Made by a program: the position numbers and the translations under genes
The notes under the pieces: generated by a model
Database searches by the model: none
Told to the model about the DNA's origin: nothing
Seen by the model: the letters and a program-made list of their open reading frames with translations, nothing else
Source of the DNA: Bacteroidales bacterium
GTDB taxonomy: Bacteria; Bacteroidota; Bacteroidia; Bacteroidales; WCHB1-69
Assembly: GCA_017395245.1 (NCBI GenBank)
Contig: JAFPVR010000071.1
Coordinates: 1 to 64,000 of the forward strand
Direction of reading: 5' to 3'
DNA: 64,000 bases
Shown here: in pieces, positions 8,315 through 17,821 of the stretch
Position numbering within the stretch: the stretch's first letter is position 1
How the letters are laid out: the number at the start of each line of letters is the position of its first letter

Positions 8315-9907
8315 ATGAATGAGAATAGACGCAACGGATGCCTTGTAATTCTGTGGATTCTGGTCGCTTTTTTGGCTGGATTCTCGCTCGCATTGCATAT
8401 AAGCCCCAATCGTTTGAGCAAGAAGGGGAAGACCCAGCTCAACAAGATGAGCGAGGTGATGAGCTATATCGACCAATACTATGTGGATTCCGTCAATGTG
8501 GATTCCATTTACGGGCTGGCCATCAACGCGATGCTGCAAGGGCTGGATCCGCACTCCACCTACTCCACCGCCGAGGACAACAAAGCACTGATGGAGACGC
8601 TGGAGGGTTCGTTCGAGGGCATCGGCATCCAGTTCAACATTATGAACGATACGCTGATGGTGGTCTCGGTCATCTCCGGCGGCCCCTCCGAGAAAGCCGG
8701 TCTGATGGCGGGCGACCGCATGGTGGAAGTGGATGGGAAATCCATTATCGGCATCAAGAACGATCAGGCTTACAAACTGTTGCGTGGCAAAAAAGGCACA
8801 AAAGTGAAAGTCGGCATCCTGCGTCCGGGGTTCAAAGACAAATACACGTATGAGATCACGCGCGGGGTAATCCCGACCTATACGGTGGACGTGGCCTACA
8901 TGATGGACGGCACCACTGGCTATATCAAACTCAATGAGTTCGGCAGCACCACCGCCAAGGAGTTCAACGACGCCATCCTGAAGCTGAAACGGCAAGGCAT
9001 GACCTCCCTGATTGTCGATCTGCGCTCCAACACCGGAGGATTTTTAGATGCCGCCATTAGTGTTTGCGACGAGTTTCTGCCCAAAAACCGCGAAATCGTC
9101 TCTATCGAAGGGGCAAAAGTGCGCCCCGAGGTGGTTTACGCCTCCAAAAAAGGTGACTTCGAGGAGGGCAAGGTGGTCATCCTGATTGACGATTTCAGCG
9201 CATCGGCAAGCGAGATTGTGGCGGGTGCAGTGCAGGACAACGACCGAGGCATTATCGTGGGTCGGCGTTCCTTCGGCAAAGGACTGGTACAGCGACAGTT
9301 CGACCTTTCCGACCAATCGTCCATCCGGCTGACAACCTCGCGCTATCACACGCCCAGCGGCCGTTGCATCCAGCGCGAATACACCCACGGCACCGACGCC
9401 TATTACGAGGATCTGTACAACCGCTTGCTCAACGGCGAAATGGATAGCGCGGACAGCATCCACCTCGACTCCACGAAGGTGTATCACACGCTGAAAGGAC
9501 GCACGGTTTATGGCGGCGGCGGCATTATGCCCGACTACTTCGTGCCCATCGACCGCGGCGAGGACATGGATGCCTATTACGACATCGCCAACTCCCCCTC
9601 TCTCATCCAATTCGCCTTCCACTACGCCAACGACAACAAATCCGCGTTGAAAAAGCAGTTCCCGGATGCTAAATCCTACGTCGCAGGCATGACCGTCACG
9701 GACGCGATGATCCAGCAGCTGGTCGCCTATTACGAGAAAAACAACAAGAAAAAAGTCTCGAATATGACCGCCAACGCCTCCAAGGAGCTGAAAGTCTGGC
9801 TGAAGGCACTCATTGGCCGCAACCTCTACGGCGACGAAGCCTTCTATCCGGTCATCAACAAGACGGATAAAGTGGTACTCAAAGCGCGGGAGGTACTAAA
9901 CAACTGA
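8315..9907 (+). CDS. S41 family C-terminal processing peptidase, 530 aa
   Basis: A Tsp/CtpA-type serine protease acting in the periplasm. One N-terminal membrane anchor (about residues 9-28) is followed by a PDZ domain (about 100-185, VISGGPSEKAGLMAGDRMVEVDG) and the tail-specific protease core. The catalytic serine is in FSASASEIVAGA (near residue 295) and the general-base lysine in RRSFGKGLVQ (near 322), both intact. It trims or degrades proteins recognised by their C-terminal residues. It is monocistronic. Its TGA stop opens a short heptamer element shared with the convergent aroG gene. Confidence 0.92.
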   Translation: MNENRRNGCLVILWILVAFLAGFSLALHISPNRLSKKGKTQLNKMSEVMSYIDQYYVDSVNVDSIYGLAINAMLQGLDPHSTYSTAEDNKALMETLEGSFEGIGIQFNIMNDTLMVVSVISGGPSEKAGLMAGDRMVEVDGKSIIGIKNDQAYKLLRGKKGTKVKVGILRPGFKDKYTYEITRGVIPTYTVDVAYMMDGTTGYIKLNEFGSTTAKEFNDAILKLKRQGMTSLIVDLRSNTGGFLDAAISVCDEFLPKNREIVSIEGAKVRPEVVYASKKGDFEEGKVVILIDDFSASASEIVAGAVQDNDRGIIVGRRSFGKGLVQRQFDLSDQSSIRLTTSRYHTPSGRCIQREYTHGTDAYYEDLYNRLLNGEMDSADSIHLDSTKVYHTLKGRTVYGGGGIMPDYFVPIDRGEDMDAYYDIANSPSLIQFAFHYANDNKSALKKQFPDAKSYVAGMTVTDAMIQQLVAYYEKNNKKKVSNMTANASKELKVWLKALIGRNLYGDEAFYPVINKTDKVVLKAREVLNN

Positions 9908-9939
9908 CCTTCCCGTCAAAGGTCAAAGGTCAAAGGTCA
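9905..9939. repeat. Heptamer array joining two convergent stop codons (TGACCTT)
   Basis: On the minus strand TGACCTT is repeated three times (9939 to 9919) followed by TGACGGG; the first TGA is the aroG stop. On the plus strand the S41 stop starts another TGACCTT (9905-9911). Both convergent genes therefore end with the same heptamer. Confidence 0.8.
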
Positions 9940-10956
9940 CCTCTGCCGCTCAATGGATGTTTGGTGCAGCAACTCCAGAAACTTTTCCAAAAACTCCTGA
10001 TACGCAACGTCTTCCGGATGCGTCTGGTAACGTTTCACCACCTGCTGCCACTGCTGCGGCTGAACCACGGCAATGTGGTTTTTCCGCTTTATGTCCGCGA
10101 TTTCGTCCGTAATCATCATTCGCTGGTATAGGAGCTCACTAAGCTGGTTGTCAATGTTTTCCAACTTTGCCCGTTGCTTGACAAGCGACAGATCTGGAGT
10201 GTCGTTGCGCAGGTCCAGATGGGTAACCAACTCGACCCACTGCGCCGGTGTCATCTGCTGGTCGGCATCGGAAAGGGCTTGCGAAGGGTTGAGATGACAC
10301 TCGGTCATCAAACCGTTAAATCCATAGTTCATAGCCAGTTGTGCCACCTGCGGTATCCATTTTACATTTCCGCAAAGATGCGACGGGTCACAGAGAATCG
10401 GCAATTCTGGCATCCGCACCTTCAGTTCAATGGGAATCTGCCAAACGGGCGCATTGCGGTAGACGTTCTCCTGTGCATCGGTAAAGCCCCGGTGCACGGC
10501 CATCACCCGACGGATGTCCGCCTTCAGAAACCGCTCGATATTGCCCATCCACAACTTGAGGTCGGGAATGATCGGATTCTTGACCATCACGATGAAATCC
10601 GCGCCAGAGACTGCATCCGCAATCTGCTGCACTTCCGTCGGATTGACACCGGTTCGCGCGCCAACCCATACAGCGCGGATACCGTGCTTCGCGCACAGTT
10701 CCACCTGCCGGGCATTCATCACCTCCACACAGACGGGCACATCGTATGTTTCCTGCACCTCGCACAACCACGGCAAAGCCTCTTCGCCCGCGCCGCAGAA
10801 GCTGTCAGGATTACTGCGGACCTTCCACGCGCCGGCCCGGAAATAATCCAGCCGAAAGCCTGCACTCGCCGACTTTTCGACCAGTTCCGCTGCCGTCGCC
10901 AACAACTGCTCACGACTTTCCGCCGCACAAGGACCCGCTATCCAAATCCGTTCCAT
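9937..10956 (-). CDS. aroG: Bifunctional DAHP synthase / chorismate mutase, 339 aa
   Basis: The N-terminal part (about 1-240) is a type-I-beta DAHP synthase, with GPCAAESREQL, the FRAGAWKVRSNPDSFCG region, WVGARTGVNP, VMVKNP and the C-terminal DPSHLCGN motif. It condenses phosphoenolpyruvate with erythrose 4-phosphate. The C-terminal 90 residues are a chorismate mutase type II helical domain (KLENIDNQLSELLYQRMMITDEIA). This fusion is usual in Bacteroidetes and lets prephenate or chorismate control pathway entry. The ATG at 10956 shares its A with the TGA of the upstream gene (TGATG) and is preceded by GGAGGAG, an unusually good ribosome-binding site for this genome, so the two genes are translationally coupled. 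Confidence 0.92.
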   Translation of the reverse strand: MERIWIAGPCAAESREQLLATAAELVEKSASAGFRLDYFRAGAWKVRSNPDSFCGAGEEALPWLCEVQETYDVPVCVEVMNARQVELCAKHGIRAVWVGARTGVNPTEVQQIADAVSGADFIVMVKNPIIPDLKLWMGNIERFLKADIRRVMAVHRGFTDAQENVYRNAPVWQIPIELKVRMPELPILCDPSHLCGNVKWIPQVAQLAMNYGFNGLMTECHLNPSQALSDADQQMTPAQWVELVTHLDLRNDTPDLSLVKQRAKLENIDNQLSELLYQRMMITDEIADIKRKNHIAVVQPQQWQQVVKRYQTHPEDVAYQEFLEKFLELLHQTSIERQR

Positions 10957-13900
10957 CACTCCTCCGATTCTTCCTCAATATCAGTAAAATAGTTCTTCAC
11001 AAACTTGTTCTTCAAACTCCGGTTGCCCAACTTATAAGTGAACGACGGCAAACCCTTGGCCTTGTCAGGTTCCTGGAAACGGTTCTTCGGCTTCACGCTG
11101 GTAATGGCATCGTTGAAAGCCTTGTCGGAGGAATACGCCGACACCGCGTTGTTGTCAAACTGGAAATAGTAGAACTGGTTATCGAACTCAAAGTAGAGAT
11201 AGAGACGGTTGCGAGAGCCGCGTTTCTCAATGACGATGCGGCCGGGCACAATCTTGTAAACCTGCTTCGCGCCGCAAATCATCAACGGCAGTTTGGTCTG
11301 CGACTTGAACGTGGACTGCGACTTGTCCCACTCGAAGTCGATGTTGGAGAAGAGGAACTTGACCTGCAAGGCGTTAGGCAGACGACGGTACTCGCCCATG
11401 GAGGCGTTGCGCTGGAAACGATCGTATTCAGCCTTGCCCAAAATGTTGTAAAGTGCCTGGTCGTACGCTTCGTCGCCCGACACATCCACGAAATCCAACG
11501 AAGCTTTCTCCAACGCCTTGTTCATCAAGTCCATGGATTTGTCGTTGAAGAAGAAGTCGATGGAGGTGGTGAGGTGCATCTCGGCCGAATCGGCAAGCAT
11601 GTAGTTCACGATGGTGCCGTTGGTGACGAAATCGACACGTCCGAGTTTCGCGCCCATGTCAATGGTGCCGGTACCCGTCGCTTCACAATTGTCGGTGTTC
11701 AGAATAATGATATTGCCGGGCACACTCGGATCCATCAGCTTCTCCTTGGAGGCCGCCTTGAACTCGCGGGTTTCCTTGTCGTAAGTGATGTAACCGAACA
11801 CGTTGATATACTCGGCATCATTAAATTCGTCCTTGGCCACGCCGAATGCGGTATAAATCCGGCCAGTCTTGTTGCTCGACGCGATAGCCACCACCACTTT
11901 GCGCTCGTCCATATCCTTGGTGCGGTCATGCACCTGAATCATAATGTTGTTCGGGTCAACCTGTTGCAGGATTTTCATACGGGCGTGCTTGAGCGTGTCG
12001 CAGCCGTGGATAATCTCCACACCGCCAAAGTAGGAGAGGAACGGGTTAGTGCTGTGCAATTCGGCCCGCCCGTCGAAGGCAAACTGGTCGCTGAAGTGGA
12101 AGTCTTTCTCTCTCGGAATCTTCGCCTCGCCGAAGGTCTCCTTCATGAAATAGACGGTGTCGAAATAGAGGGTCTGCACGCGCTCCTCGGCATCAACGTA
12201 GTCGTAGTAGCCATTGGCATAGAATCTTGTTGCACTCTGGATGCGAGCGTGGCAGTTGTACAGCTCGTGATATTTGTTCTCGCGCCCAGCCAAAATCCGC
12301 GCCTTTTCCAAAATGTCCATAGCGGCATGCTTGCGGATGGTCACGTCGCCATGCTGGGGCGTGATAGCCGCGTCACCCACATTGATGTAGCGCACCCCGT
12401 GGGCGTTGATGATGTTCTTCGCAAAGTCGAACTCCGCATTCACCGCCGTAAACTGATAGTTAACCTCTGGCGCAACGGCATACAGCTCATTGCCAACACT
12501 TTGCATATCCACCAAATCCTTGATGGGCGTATTGTCGATGTCGGTGTCCTTATACGGGTCGTCCCACTTGAAGCGCAGCATTGTGGAGTCAATCGGGTCC
12601 CACTCAAACTCGGAAGACTTGGCCTTGACCTCGTTTTGCACGAAATAGACCACGGACGCATCGCCATTGGCCAAGAATCTACCCTTCCGGGTCTTGAAAT
12701 CGATATGAGAGTTGTAGTTGTCGGTGGAAAAAGCGACATCTTTGCCGCCGCTGATGTCGTAAATCCGCAGGTCGGCGGTATCGGCCAAGAGTTCATGGTG
12801 TTTGAACTGGAAGAGCCGCGAGGAGATGTCGGCGCGGTTGAACTTCACAAGGCCGGTGCCAAACATGCCGTTTGGCGTAATCTTCGAATTACCAGTAAGT
12901 TGCGTCTCCCTAAAGATATCCATCGGCTGCTGCAGCGTGTGGATGAACATCTGATCCTGGTAGGGTTCCCAGTGCAGGTAAGCTTCCTCCACAGAGGCCG
13001 GCGGGAATTCCGTACCCGCCATCTGCTCGTCCACAATGTGACGGTTGGCGCTGCCGTTGGTGGAATCAAGGTAGAAGACCAAGCTGTCGGAGATGGTATG
13101 CGAGGTGATGTAGTCGATAGTACCCTTACCGCGCAAGCCCCTGTTGCTTAAGCTGATACGTCCCTGATAGCCACCCTTGGTACCGTACATCGGCAAACCG
13201 GACGTATTATGCACGAAACCCAATGAAAAGTCGGACTGTACCTTCAATGGCTCGGCAATGTCAGGGAAGATGCCGCCAGAAACCAAGGCCCCGCTGAACT
13301 TCATGGAATCAATGACGAAGTTGTCCAAATTGACGATACGGAACTGGTTCACAGCGTAATAGAATCGATTACGGTCATACACGCCACCCAAGACGTAGGG
13401 CTGGTCGTAGAAAACCTTGCCGCCTTTTCGCGCCTCGAAAATGGGATAGTCGGGATAATCGACCATGCCGCACTTGTTGCCCGGCACATCAACGTAGAGC
13501 ACGCCGGAGAGTTCCTCAATCTGGCTGCGCACACGCTGCAGTTTGTAGTCGCCGTACATGTCCATCGGCCCGTTTTTGTCCTCCACGTACATAATCAGCG
13601 TGTCGATAATGTCCATGTCCACAAGGAAACGGTCATAGTCGAAGTGGCAGTTGTGGGTCACAAAATCGAACAAGCCACCGATAACGCGGCCGGAGAAGAC
13701 CATGTTTCGGTTCTTTTTGACCGTAACCAGCTCATCCATGGGATAGACGTTGACAATCTGCGGGTCGCTAAGCACGAAAAACTCACAACCGGTGATTTTC
13801 AGGTCGTTTGTCGCCAAATCCAACGAAGCGTAGTGCGTCTTCGACTCCAACTTGATGTAATCGTAGTCTTTCTTCTTCAACTGATTATTAAGGTATTGCG

Positions 13901-15425
13901 CTATCTTGCTACGATAGCGGATATGGTTGTTGTTGATATCATATTCAATAAAACCACGGGCAGCGAAGTCAATCATCATCGCTTTGATGTCCAACGGCGG
14001 TTTGTTGAACCAACGGATGACATCTTCGATGGTAAGATCCTCATAACCAGCACTATTGAAGAGTTGCCAGAGGGTGTAAAGCGGATTCTGGGTGTTGATA
14101 CCGGCAATCTCGTGCATCACAGCCTCCTCATAGTAGTTCTGCGACTCAAAGTAGGCCTGCTGGTCGCTGGAATTGCCCACAATCGGCTTTAACTCAATGC
14201 GTTTCTCGGTCGTAACCCATTGAATGGATTCCACATACATATCAAGCTTATGGTAGGAATTGAAGAACGGGGAGCGACCCACGCCCTGCTTCGGACGCGA
14301 GATGAGCAAACTTTTCTTCTCGTTATCGTACTTGAAGTTGGCGGCCGGATGGTAAATTGAATCGGTCTCGATGTATATGGAGACTTTGGCGTCCTCCGAA
14401 AGCAGGTTGGTCGGGCGGATGAGGAAGCTGCGCGACTGGGCCGTGATGATGACCTCGCCTTCATTATAGATAGTCACCTTGGCAAGCGTATCGCCTTGAC
14501 CGGTACCGAAAATGGAGGCACCGTGCATGGCAAAACCGCCCACATAATCTACGTCTTTGTAGAGGTTTTTCACCGGCAAGGTAGCCTCAAGACTGGTGAA
14601 ACGCGGGTAGGTGGCCTTTTCTTCGGAGGTGGGCAATACCGCCTTATCCTCCACGCGCCCAAGCATCGGCTGCGGAAAAAGCTTGGGGTTGTGGAACAGG
14701 GCGTTGTTATCTACCACACGCGGGAACCTCAGGTCAATATCATAGTTACTCAACTTGGCATAGACACTCGGATCCAACCCCGCACGATCCCAAGAGATTG
14801 TGCCACCTTTGGCCTTAAACTGCAGTTTATCAGGGAAATAGCGACCGTCCACCCCGCTTACCACTAAACTGTCTTTGGCGGAATAACCCCAGAGGTCGAT
14901 GTCGCGAAAGTCGAAAAACGGTTCGGTGTCAAAGCCTAAATGGTCGGCGAAGCCCATGGCCACCCACTTCACATTGTCGCCCTGATTCAGGATATTGTCC
15001 TGGAAAAAATGCGCGTAAAGTCCCATTTTTTCCTGAAAGAAGGTGGAACTTTTCCCGATGTGGTAGTCGAGAATCTTCTGCCAGGTCTCGGACTCGCCTG
15101 CATATTGGCTCTGCAGAAAGATGTCGTAAGTGCGGATAAGGCTCTGGAGATGCGGAATGGGACGGTATTTCTTCTTCACCATCTTGCTAGCCTCGGCGAT
15201 GAAAACCGCTTGGTTGTCGGCGTCCATCCTAGTGGTCCACATCTGCTCGAACTGCTCGAGAATCTCCTTGGCCTCCTTCTGCCGGTCTTTGGGCACGGAA
15301 GCGTAAAACTCCTTCATCTCCTCCACCGTTTTAGCGGGGTCGTTTGAAAAGGAAGTGAATCGCTGTGCGTATGTTAACATACTTATACACAGCAATATAC
15401 TGCATATCAAAATCTTTTTCATCAT
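10956..15425 (-). CDS. Large exported protein of unknown function, 1489 aa
   Basis: I start at 15425 (MMKKILICS); the reading frame further upstream crosses the promoter and a palindromic repeat. A clear signal peptide (MMKKILICSILLCISMLTYA, cut after YAQ) leads into a very long, beta-rich protein without membrane segments. Near residues 500-570 a helical insert resembles a winged-helix fold (WFNKPPLDIKAMMIDFAARGFIEY). After it come many short strands reminiscent of LptA/OstA-like or translocation-type beta scaffolds (for example GTGTIDMGAKLGRVDF), but I cannot assign a family. The end is acidic (DIEEESEE). It is probably periplasmic. The coupling to aroG makes no obvious metabolic sense. Confidence 0.75.
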   Translation of the reverse strand: MMKKILICSILLCISMLTYAQRFTSFSNDPAKTVEEMKEFYASVPKDRQKEAKEILEQFEQMWTTRMDADNQAVFIAEASKMVKKKYRPIPHLQSLIRTYDIFLQSQYAGESETWQKILDYHIGKSSTFFQEKMGLYAHFFQDNILNQGDNVKWVAMGFADHLGFDTEPFFDFRDIDLWGYSAKDSLVVSGVDGRYFPDKLQFKAKGGTISWDRAGLDPSVYAKLSNYDIDLRFPRVVDNNALFHNPKLFPQPMLGRVEDKAVLPTSEEKATYPRFTSLEATLPVKNLYKDVDYVGGFAMHGASIFGTGQGDTLAKVTIYNEGEVIITAQSRSFLIRPTNLLSEDAKVSIYIETDSIYHPAANFKYDNEKKSLLISRPKQGVGRSPFFNSYHKLDMYVESIQWVTTEKRIELKPIVGNSSDQQAYFESQNYYEEAVMHEIAGINTQNPLYTLWQLFNSAGYEDLTIEDVIRWFNKPPLDIKAMMIDFAARGFIEYDINNNHIRYRSKIAQYLNNQLKKKDYDYIKLESKTHYASLDLATNDLKITGCEFFVLSDPQIVNVYPMDELVTVKKNRNMVFSGRVIGGLFDFVTHNCHFDYDRFLVDMDIIDTLIMYVEDKNGPMDMYGDYKLQRVRSQIEELSGVLYVDVPGNKCGMVDYPDYPIFEARKGGKVFYDQPYVLGGVYDRNRFYYAVNQFRIVNLDNFVIDSMKFSGALVSGGIFPDIAEPLKVQSDFSLGFVHNTSGLPMYGTKGGYQGRISLSNRGLRGKGTIDYITSHTISDSLVFYLDSTNGSANRHIVDEQMAGTEFPPASVEEAYLHWEPYQDQMFIHTLQQPMDIFRETQLTGNSKITPNGMFGTGLVKFNRADISSRLFQFKHHELLADTADLRIYDISGGKDVAFSTDNYNSHIDFKTRKGRFLANGDASVVYFVQNEVKAKSSEFEWDPIDSTMLRFKWDDPYKDTDIDNTPIKDLVDMQSVGNELYAVAPEVNYQFTAVNAEFDFAKNIINAHGVRYINVGDAAITPQHGDVTIRKHAAMDILEKARILAGRENKYHELYNCHARIQSATRFYANGYYDYVDAEERVQTLYFDTVYFMKETFGEAKIPREKDFHFSDQFAFDGRAELHSTNPFLSYFGGVEIIHGCDTLKHARMKILQQVDPNNIMIQVHDRTKDMDERKVVVAIASSNKTGRIYTAFGVAKDEFNDAEYINVFGYITYDKETREFKAASKEKLMDPSVPGNIIILNTDNCEATGTGTIDMGAKLGRVDFVTNGTIVNYMLADSAEMHLTTSIDFFFNDKSMDLMNKALEKASLDFVDVSGDEAYDQALYNILGKAEYDRFQRNASMGEYRRLPNALQVKFLFSNIDFEWDKSQSTFKSQTKLPLMICGAKQVYKIVPGRIVIEKRGSRNRLYLYFEFDNQFYYFQFDNNAVSAYSSDKAFNDAITSVKPKNRFQEPDKAKGLPSFTYKLGNRSLKNKFVKNYFTDIEEESEE

Positions 15426-15443
15426 CTTACAAAAAATGGTCTG

Positions 15444-15451
15444 CAAATCTA
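15444..15451 (-). promoter_or_regulatory. -7 box (TAGATTTG, minus strand)
   Basis: Reverse complement of CAAATCTA, 19 bp before the start of the 1489-aa gene and presumably also driving aroG. Confidence 0.55.
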
Positions 15452-15488
15452 CACAAATTCCGAATACGCACCGACAGGGATGTTCCCA

Positions 15489-15547
15489 TTGTAGAGCCGC
15501 GCTGCAGCACGGCTCTACAACGGACAAGACACAGGCGTACGTCTCTA
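15489..15547. repeat. TAGAGACG-type palindromic repeat plus half copy
   Basis: TTGTAGAGCCG (15489-15499) pairs with CGGCTCTACAA (15510-15520) around GCTGCAGC. A half copy ACGTCTCTAC follows and overlaps the TAG stop of the helicase gene on the minus strand (TAGAGACGTACG). Member of the dispersed palindrome family described at 36544, 37801 and 37904. Confidence 0.8.
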
Positions 15548-17674
15548 CGAACCGACATAATCCTGCACAATGGAAATAATCTCCTCGCCGTATTGGGAGA
15601 CGCGCTTCGGTCCCATGCCCTCCACCGCCTTGAGCTCGCGAAGGGTGACCGGCTCGGCGCTGGCAATTTTCTTCAGGGTCTTGTTGGGCACGATGCTGTA
15701 GGTCACAGCATCTTCTTCATCAGCTTTCTCGTCGCGCCAGGCTTTCAACGCCTCATACAGCGTGCTCTTTCCCATGGTGTCGTCCTTGATGGCGGGCGGA
15801 CGGTTCTCCTTCTTCTCCGACTTCATCGTGGCGGCGGACTTGGCACGCAGGTAGGCTGCGGCATCGAAACCCTCCTTGCACGCCTCCAAGCACTCCCGCT
15901 TGACGAGCACACTCGCATATAACGCCGTCAGTGTTTCCGTAAGCTGCTCATTCACAGCTTTGTTATCGGTCTTATACGGCAATTCGAAGATGCCGTTGGT
16001 AATTTCATCGAGATGGTCGTGAAAATAGACAGCCGCACGCTTCAGACGCACTTGCAAGGGCTGGTTTTCCGGCGTTACCGGATTTTCCGCCTGGTTTGCC
16101 TTCAAGATGCGCGTGAACTTCGCCCCCACGTCGCACAACTCATGCTGCACACGCTCCATCCGTCCCATCAAATCCTGAATCAGTGCGGCCTCAAACAGTC
16201 TCTTGTACGCGACCACGAGTCCCGCAAGTTTTCCGATGCCTCGGTAAATTTCCTGAAAATTGATAAGTTCGGATAGATTTTCCAACTCGTACTGCTGTTT
16301 CAGCAAATCCACTTTCTCTTTCGAAGGTTCGCGTTCCGGCATCGCCTCCACGAAATGGTCCACCCGGTAATCGTTGACGAGCGCCTGCTGCGAAATCTGC
16401 GTCTTCAGCACCAACCCCTCGAGCGACGTGCAGCGGCTGAGCGCGACATAGACTTGTCCGTGGGCGAAAGCCTGCCCTGCATCCACAATCAGCTTGTCAA
16501 AGGTCAAACCCTGGCTTTTGTGGATGGTCACCGCCCATGCCAACCGCAGAGGCACCTGCGTAAAACTGCCGATAACCGTCTCCTCCACGTCCTGAGTCTC
16601 CTCATTCAGCTGGAAATCCATGTTGGTCCATTCGATTGTGGAGACGGTAACGCGCTCATCGCCACAGGTCACCTCCAGCATCCCCGTCTTCTCGTCATAG
16701 TCGGTCAGTTTGCCGATTTTTCCATTATAGTACGTTTTTTCAGGGTTCGGGTCGTTTTTGATGAACATCACCTGTGCCCCGATTTTGAGCTCCAGTGTCT
16801 CGCGCGTGGGATACATGCTTTCCGGGAAAATGCCCTCAATGTCAGCTTCGAAAACCAGCTTTTTGCCGGGAAGTGCCTCCAACTTCCGGTTGTTAATGTC
16901 GTCTGCCTGGTAGTTGTGGGTGGTAAGCGTGATGTAGCCGTCGTCATCCTTTGGTGTGAAACCGGGCAAGTAGCGGGCGTTCAGCATCCGGACACATTCA
17001 GCATCCATCTGATTGTGTCTCACCTTGTTAAGCAGACTGACAAAATCCGCATCGTGCTGACGATAGATGTGATCGAGTTCCACACAGAGGTAAGGAGTCT
17101 GGCGCAGGACGTGGCTGCCGAAAAAGTAAGTGGTGTCGTAATAGGGGGCGAGAATCTCCCATTCGTCGGGTTTGGCCACGGGAGCGAGCTGGTGGACGTC
17201 GCCGATCATGAGCAACTGCACGCCGCCGAAAGGGCGTGTGCTTCGGCGGGCGCGCCGCAAGACAGCATCCACCGCATCGAGCACATCGGCGCGCACCATG
17301 CTGATTTCATCGATGATGAGCAGGTCGAGGGCGCGCATAAGCTGCAACTTCGGCTTCCGGATTTTCTGGAACTGCGAGGCCAACGTCTGCGACTTCCATT
17401 CGTCCCGGCCTACCGAAGGACGCGCGTCCTCAGGAATCTGCGGCCCGAACGGCAGCTGAAAAAAGGAGTGGATGGTCTGCCCGCCGGCGTTGATGGCCGC
17501 GACGCCCGTAGGGGCCACCACCGCCATCCGTTTTGCGGTCTTCATCGGCAAACTCCGCAGGAAAGTGGTCTTGCCCGTGCCCGCCTTCCCCGTCAGGAAG
17601 ATGTGCGCATCGGTATGGAGGACTATCTCCTCTACAAATTTAAGCTTCTGATTGACAAAGTTTTGATTCGTCAT
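15545..17674 (-). CDS. PIF1/RecD-like helicase with C-terminal HRDC domain, 709 aa
   Basis: A superfamily 1 helicase. It has Walker A GKAGTGKTT (residues 29-37), VVAPTGVAAINAGGQTIHSFF (PIF1/RecD-type motif Ia), Walker B IIDEISMVRADVLDAVD, a C-terminal UvrD_C_2-like block WAVTIHKSQGLTFDK, and VALSRCTSLEGLVLKT. The last 75 residues form an HRDC domain (TLRELKAVEGMGPKRVSQYGEEI), known from RecQ and RNase D as a nucleic-acid-binding helical bundle. The combination is common in Bacteroidetes, probably for replication-fork or repair work. Its TAG stop falls inside a repeated TAGAGACG motif. Confidence 0.88.
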   Translation of the reverse strand: MTNQNFVNQKLKFVEEIVLHTDAHIFLTGKAGTGKTTFLRSLPMKTAKRMAVVAPTGVAAINAGGQTIHSFFQLPFGPQIPEDARPSVGRDEWKSQTLASQFQKIRKPKLQLMRALDLLIIDEISMVRADVLDAVDAVLRRARRSTRPFGGVQLLMIGDVHQLAPVAKPDEWEILAPYYDTTYFFGSHVLRQTPYLCVELDHIYRQHDADFVSLLNKVRHNQMDAECVRMLNARYLPGFTPKDDDGYITLTTHNYQADDINNRKLEALPGKKLVFEADIEGIFPESMYPTRETLELKIGAQVMFIKNDPNPEKTYYNGKIGKLTDYDEKTGMLEVTCGDERVTVSTIEWTNMDFQLNEETQDVEETVIGSFTQVPLRLAWAVTIHKSQGLTFDKLIVDAGQAFAHGQVYVALSRCTSLEGLVLKTQISQQALVNDYRVDHFVEAMPEREPSKEKVDLLKQQYELENLSELINFQEIYRGIGKLAGLVVAYKRLFEAALIQDLMGRMERVQHELCDVGAKFTRILKANQAENPVTPENQPLQVRLKRAAVYFHDHLDEITNGIFELPYKTDNKAVNEQLTETLTALYASVLVKRECLEACKEGFDAAAYLRAKSAATMKSEKKENRPPAIKDDTMGKSTLYEALKAWRDEKADEEDAVTYSIVPNKTLKKIASAEPVTLRELKAVEGMGPKRVSQYGEEIISIVQDYVGS

Positions 17675-17719
17675 GGTTCTTTTTTTTGGTGATTAATTAT
17701 TCTTTTTTCAATCGGTTGG

Positions 17720-17727
17720 CAAAGATA
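17720..17727 (-). promoter_or_regulatory. -7 box (TATCTTTG, minus strand)
   Basis: CAAAGATA on the plus strand, 46 bp before the HRDC helicase start; one of a divergent promoter pair. Confidence 0.65.
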
Positions 17728-17750
17728 CAAATTTTTCTAAACAAAAAATG

Positions 17751-17758
17751 TATCTTTG
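17751..17758 (+). promoter_or_regulatory. -7 box (TATCTTTG)
   Basis: Promoter for the DUF1015 gene 64 bp downstream. The context AAAAAATGTATCTTTGCCG recurs before the cyclophilin gene (53617) and, in similar form, typA (37965), suggesting an extended consensus in this organism. Confidence 0.7.
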
Positions 17759-17821
17759 CCGTCTGGTTTCCATATTGGAATTTATAACTTAATCAATTGT
17801 TTATCCATAAATTAAAAAGAC

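Noticed and set aside
10746..13151. 801-codon open frame opposite the 1489-aa gene
   Set aside because: Antisense shadow: valine/histidine-rich composition typical of the complement of real GC-rich codons, no start context and no family match.
15426..15527. 34-codon extension of the 1489-aa protein
   Set aside because: It covers the -7 box and a palindromic repeat, and the signal peptide begins at 15425.
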